DNA of 64,000 nucleotides from Pyrinomonadaceae bacterium (GTDB lineage Bacteria > Acidobacteriota > Blastocatellia > Pyrinomonadales > Pyrinomonadaceae). The notes beneath the pieces were generated by a model. That model did no database searches. It was not told the DNA's origin and saw nothing but the letters and a program-made list of their open reading frames with translations. This document shows positions 60,896 to 64,000 of this stretch, piece after piece. A program made the position numbers and the translations under genes. The stretch is taken from contig JAJQRF010000002.1 in the NCBI GenBank assembly GCA_021228405.1, positions 930,001 to 994,000 of the forward strand, read 5' to 3'. Within the stretch, counting starts at the first letter, position 1, and each line of letters opens with the position of its first letter.

Positions 60896-62106
60896 TAAAA
60901 ACTCACGTCGGTAATTCCGTTTTTCGCGGCGAATTCACGCGCTTCCTTTTCGGTTTTGAAAATTCTTTCGATTGAATACGGACGCATAATCATTTCACCG
61001 TTTACCATCATCGGATACATCGGTCGTGCTTGAATATCGTCGGGATCGTGACAGAAATTCAACAAACTGATTTCATATTTCGGATTTTTCGGGCGCGTTT
61101 TCGTGATCGGATATTCGGCACGGCGGATGATTTTGCAGGGAAGATTGTTTTCATCGACATTTACCGAAGCGGTTTTCTTGCTGAAAATTCCGTTCAGCAA
61201 TTCACCGAGCCGATAACCTGCCATCGTCAGCTGTTTTTCCGAAACCCGCAAAGCGTTTTTCTTGTATTTTTCCGAAGGCATTTGATTGCGTTTCAGGTCG
61301 GGCGTGAAAACGTCGGTCGGATTATAGGCGAAACTTTCCTTTTTCCATTCTTCAAAATTCGTAACCGCGAGCGAACTCTGCATTTTGGCAAATGGATATT
61401 GTTTCATCATTGCCGCCGCGATCGGGAAGAGATAATCTGCATCGCAAGCGTCATTTTGACGCGGAATATTTCTGCCCAGGATCGAATCCCAATACCAGTG
61501 AAGATTGTCCGAAGGTTTTGCGTCCTTCGGTGTGATTAGAAACAAGTTGCCGCCCTGATCGCCTTTCGGTTCTACGTCCGTGATTCTGCCCGAAGTGTGA
61601 AGCGGTTGGTGAATATCGCCGCCGAGATGCAAAATCCACGCAAGCGCGATTGCTTTATCGGCATCGGAAGCGGAAGAATCGCGCAAAACTTTATCAAACT
61701 CGACGAGTTTTTCGAGAGCTTTGCCGCCGTCTTCGGAATGTTCGACAATTTCGGCTTTATTGCCGTTTTGTTTCCAGAAATAATCGGAATAATGCCAGTT
61801 TCCTTTGTGATATTTTTTGTAGCGAACGTCAAATTTGCGGTCGCGCACGATGTCCGCCCAGGTTGCCGCGATCATAAAAAGTTCGAGCTTTTTCGCCGCA
61901 TCCGAACGCGAATCCTGTAAATAGAAAACGCTCAAGTCGGAATCTTCGGGCGCGGCAAGCAAAATCTTTATCGCCGCTTCACGCGCTTCAGGCGACATTC
62001 TCTGCCACGCGATATAAGCCGTTATTTTGTGTCCGGCATCGTCCCACGCCGACACCGAAACGATCGAACACATCGTCAATATCAAAACTGCAAGAAATTT
62101 TTTCAT
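60895..62106 (-). CDS. Secreted S1/P1-type nuclease
   Basis: The 403-residue protein has a signal peptide ending VSVSA before WDDAGHKITAYIAW, so the mature N-terminal Trp can be the first zinc ligand as in P1 nuclease. Other ligands are in NWHYSDYFWK and ILHLGGDIHQPLHTSGR. It should cut single-stranded nucleic acids with three zinc ions. The C-terminal 120 residues are longer than in the fungal enzymes and are beta-rich. GGAGAA precedes the ATG. It is first in an operon with the M20 peptidase. Confidence 0.92.
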   Translation of the reverse strand: MKKFLAVLILTMCSIVSVSAWDDAGHKITAYIAWQRMSPEAREAAIKILLAAPEDSDLSVFYLQDSRSDAAKKLELFMIAATWADIVRDRKFDVRYKKYHKGNWHYSDYFWKQNGNKAEIVEHSEDGGKALEKLVEFDKVLRDSSASDADKAIALAWILHLGGDIHQPLHTSGRITDVEPKGDQGGNLFLITPKDAKPSDNLHWYWDSILGRNIPRQNDACDADYLFPIAAAMMKQYPFAKMQSSLAVTNFEEWKKESFAYNPTDVFTPDLKRNQMPSEKYKKNALRVSEKQLTMAGYRLGELLNGIFSKKTASVNVDENNLPCKIIRRAEYPITKTRPKNPKYEISLLNFCHDPDDIQARPMYPMMVNGEMIMRPYSIERIFKTEKEAREFAAKNGITDVSF

Positions 62107-62327
62107 TATTCGTTCTCCAGAATCTACTTCAAAGATTTTAACGAATTAAAGAGATTAGAGAAAGTAGGAAATCGGAAGAAATTAAGCGATGCGAAAAATT
62201 GAGTTTAAATGAAAGACAAATTATTTATAAAAAATATCATCCAATAAACTGCAAAACTTTTTCCGAGGTTCGTCTTAGCAATGTAGGACGAATCACATTG
62301 AATTAAATAGATGTGAGGTGAATAAAA

Positions 62328-62588
62328 ATGCAATTAGCTTTAGGACAAAACACGATAGCAAAAATGACGGTCAGCCAATACGAAGCGACGTTTGGCAACA
62401 AAATAGGTTTATTTGGAAAGATTTTCGGCTGCTGGCACAAGGAATTGAGCCGCCCGTTTTCCGACAAAAATTCAGCTTATCGCGCCTGTCTGCACTGCGG
62501 CGCACGGAAGCGTTTTGATACGGAAAATTTAAAGACTGTCGGACCGTTTTATTATCCTCCGGCAATATCGTCTAAAACTGCTGTTTAG
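62328..62588 (+). CDS. Small Cys-containing protein
   Basis: The protein has 86 residues with AGGTGA before the ATG. Three cysteines and aromatic residues stand in FGCWHKELSRPFSDK and YRACLHCGARKRFDTE, a zinc-ribbon-like pattern. I recall similar short proteins in acidobacteria but can name no function. Upstream, TTCGTC (62269-62274) and GACGAA (62287-62292), overlapped by CAATGT/ACATTG, form inverted repeats that may be a control site. Confidence 0.65.
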   Translation: MQLALGQNTIAKMTVSQYEATFGNKIGLFGKIFGCWHKELSRPFSDKNSAYRACLHCGARKRFDTENLKTVGPFYYPPAISSKTAV

Positions 62589-62636
62589 ACGATCAACTAC
62601 CCCCTTCCTATGTCCTGCCTAACTTAAAACCTACCG

Positions 62637-62676
62637 AGCCTGATTTTACCCTTTTAAAGTCAGGCTTTTTCTTTTA
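62637..62676 (+). terminator. Terminator after the small Cys protein
   Basis: AGCCTGATTTTA pairs with TAAAGTCAGGCT (one wobble) across a C/T loop; TTTTCTTTT follows. Confidence 0.85.
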
Positions 62677-63939
62677 TATTTTCTGTAAAATCAAAGCGGA
62701 ATTTTTCGAGCCGAAACCGATGCAATTGCAAAGCGCGGTTTGGACTTCGGCTTTTTGTGCAACATTCGGCGTGTAATCCAGATCGCAGGCTTCGTCCTGA
62801 TCGTCTAAATTTATCGTCGGTGCGATGATTCCTTTTTTTATGGCAAGCAAAGCCGCGCCGATTCCGGCTGCGCCCGATGCGCCTTGCGGATGTCCGATCT
62901 GCGATTTTGTCGCGGAAGTTTTCAGCTCATAGGCGTGTTTGCCGAAAGCATTTTTGATCGCCTGCGTTTCGATGCGGTCATTTAATTGCGTCGAAGTTCC
63001 GTGAAGATTGACGTAAGCGATTTCTGCGGGCGAAACGCCCGCATCCTTCATCGCCAGAGTCATCGCTCGTGCAGGTTCGACCCCGTTTTCTTCAAGGCGA
63101 ACGCGGTGATAAGCATCGCACGTCGAACCGTAACCCGAAATTTCGGCATAGATTTCCGCGTTTCTCTCGCTTGCGCTTTCCAGACTTTCCAAAACGAAAA
63201 TCCACGCGCCTTCGGCTAAAACGATTCCCGAACGCTGTTTGTCGAACGGACGCGAAGCGCGTTCGGGTGCGTCGTTAAAGTCTTTCGTCAAAACTGTCAT
63301 TAAATTGAATCCTTCGAGAATGCCGCGGGCAATCGGCGCGTCAACTCCGCCCGCGAGCATCATATTTTGTTTTCCCAAAGAAATATGTTGTGCGGCGTAA
63401 GCAATCGCATCGGTCGAAGACGTGCATCCGGTCGAAACGATGTGCGAAAGTCCGTGAAGCCCGAAAACCATCGAAAGTTCGGAAGAAAGTCCACCGTGCG
63501 TCGAAGACGGAATTGTGTAAACGCTCGCTTTGTTGGCTTCGCCTGTCAGCCAATAAACGTATTGTTTTTCGGTAAATGCAAGTCCGCCGCCGCCTGTGCC
63601 CAAAACCACGCCGAAGTTTTGCCGTTCTTCGAGCGAAAGATTTTCGGGTTGAATATTTGCGTCTTTAACGGCTTCGCGGGCGGCTTTTAAGGCGAGCGGA
63701 ACGGTGCGCGGAACGTGCTTGCGGTCTTTCGGGTTCAGTTCTGATTCCCAGTCGAAATTACGAATTTCCGCCGCGATCCTGACGGCAGAATTTGAAGCGT
63801 CGAAACTTTCGATTCGTTTGATCCCGCTTTTCCCGTTTTCGAGCGAAACCCAGAAATTATCGTGTCCAATGCCGATTGGGGTCACGCATCCGAAACCCGT
63901 AATGACGACGCGGCGCGTTTTCGTAAATTCTTTAAACAT
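62674..63939 (-). CDS. Beta-ketoacyl-ACP synthase, FabF type
   Basis: The 421-residue condensing enzyme has its catalytic Cys in STGCTSSTDAIAYA and the two His in VNLHGTST and SQIGHPQGASGAAG. The Lys is in the latter segment (ATKSQIG). It extends acyl-ACP in fatty acid synthesis, or in a specialised pathway. The Cys motif STGCTSSTD differs from the usual ACATG form of housekeeping FabF, so a special role is possible. It lies at the window edge. No Shine-Dalgarno is seen; instead a hairpin ends just before the ATG. Confidence 0.9.
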   Translation of the reverse strand: MFKEFTKTRRVVITGFGCVTPIGIGHDNFWVSLENGKSGIKRIESFDASNSAVRIAAEIRNFDWESELNPKDRKHVPRTVPLALKAAREAVKDANIQPENLSLEERQNFGVVLGTGGGGLAFTEKQYVYWLTGEANKASVYTIPSSTHGGLSSELSMVFGLHGLSHIVSTGCTSSTDAIAYAAQHISLGKQNMMLAGGVDAPIARGILEGFNLMTVLTKDFNDAPERASRPFDKQRSGIVLAEGAWIFVLESLESASERNAEIYAEISGYGSTCDAYHRVRLEENGVEPARAMTLAMKDAGVSPAEIAYVNLHGTSTQLNDRIETQAIKNAFGKHAYELKTSATKSQIGHPQGASGAAGIGAALLAIKKGIIAPTINLDDQDEACDLDYTPNVAQKAEVQTALCNCIGFGSKNSALILQKI

Positions 63940-63940
63940 A

Positions 63941-63971
63941 AAAAATACTATGCTTTGAGCATAGCATTTTT
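63941..63971 (-). promoter_or_regulatory. Hairpin directly before the FabF-type start codon
   Basis: CTATGC (63948-63953) pairs with GCATAG (63959-63964), extended by A/T pairs to about 12 bp. Read on the minus strand a T-run follows and then the ATG at 63939. It is either the terminator of an upstream gene outside the window or a translation-control element. Confidence 0.5.
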
Positions 63972-64000
63972 CGTTTACGATTGACCAAAATCTCTATTTT

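Noticed and set aside
1-64000. tRNA, rRNA, insertion sequences or prophage structural genes
   Set aside because: No cloverleaf, rRNA segment, transposase or phage structural gene was recognised; the XRE gene alone does not make a prophage.

Overview
The window looks like chromosome of a free-living Gram-negative-type bacterium of the Acidobacteriota, most likely the Blastocatellia/Pyrinomonadaceae side. The reasons are moderate GC content, a secreted VWA protein of the type called VWFA-related Acidobacterial domain, an Oar-type TonB-dependent receptor with an N-terminal carboxypeptidase-regulatory domain, many secreted TPR, ankyrin and zinc-peptidase proteins, and OmpA, PpiD and outer-membrane export signals. 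The assignment is inference: no rRNA or tRNA gene was seen.

Layout. 1-13 kb: housekeeping and single genes (serC fragment, GNAT, a secreted 29-residue-repeat protein, YceH, a DEDDy exonuclease, a thioesterase, a YpfJ-type metallopeptidase, a MEST-like hydrolase, HU, a site-2 protease, Uma2, YacG, an MFS carrier). 13-18 kb: an M48 protease, then an AT-rich accessory island with an XRE regulator, three paralogous secreted 78-80 residue mini-proteins, a fused gene remnant and a TPR/LexA-fold protein. 18-25 kb: a phosphate block (pstSCAB, phoU, DUF47, pit) behind a candidate Pho box. 25-38 kb: ankyrin protein, mnmA, a ParE-type toxin-antitoxin pair, a serine hydrolase, a LytS/LytTR two-component pair, OmpA and VWA proteins, lipocalin, trxB. 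39-47.5 kb: PilZ protein, hybrid kinase, the large receptor, and an M1-like protein that has lost its zinc site. 47.5-52 kb: a six-gene minus-strand operon headed by an aromatic-amino-acid-type decarboxylase. 52-57.5 kb: a branched-chain amino acid ABC transporter (livKHMGF). 57.5-64 kb: PpiD-like isomerase, M20 peptidase plus S1/P1 nuclease, a small Cys protein, and a FabF-type ketosynthase.

Two things stand out. First, the island at 14.6-18 kb behaves as a three-part module (XRE regulator, convergent secreted mini-protein, divergent TPR protein) that was duplicated in tandem. One copy then collapsed: the start of a second TPR gene, with its promoter, is joined to the tail of a second XRE gene. 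Co-duplication of the three parts suggests they act together, possibly as a secreted-peptide sensing or immunity system. Second, thirteen intergenic gaps are filled by long hairpins whose arms are tandem runs of short words, seven bases long in most cases. Each hairpin has its own word, and many lie between genes of one operon (pst, pit, liv and decarboxylase operons).
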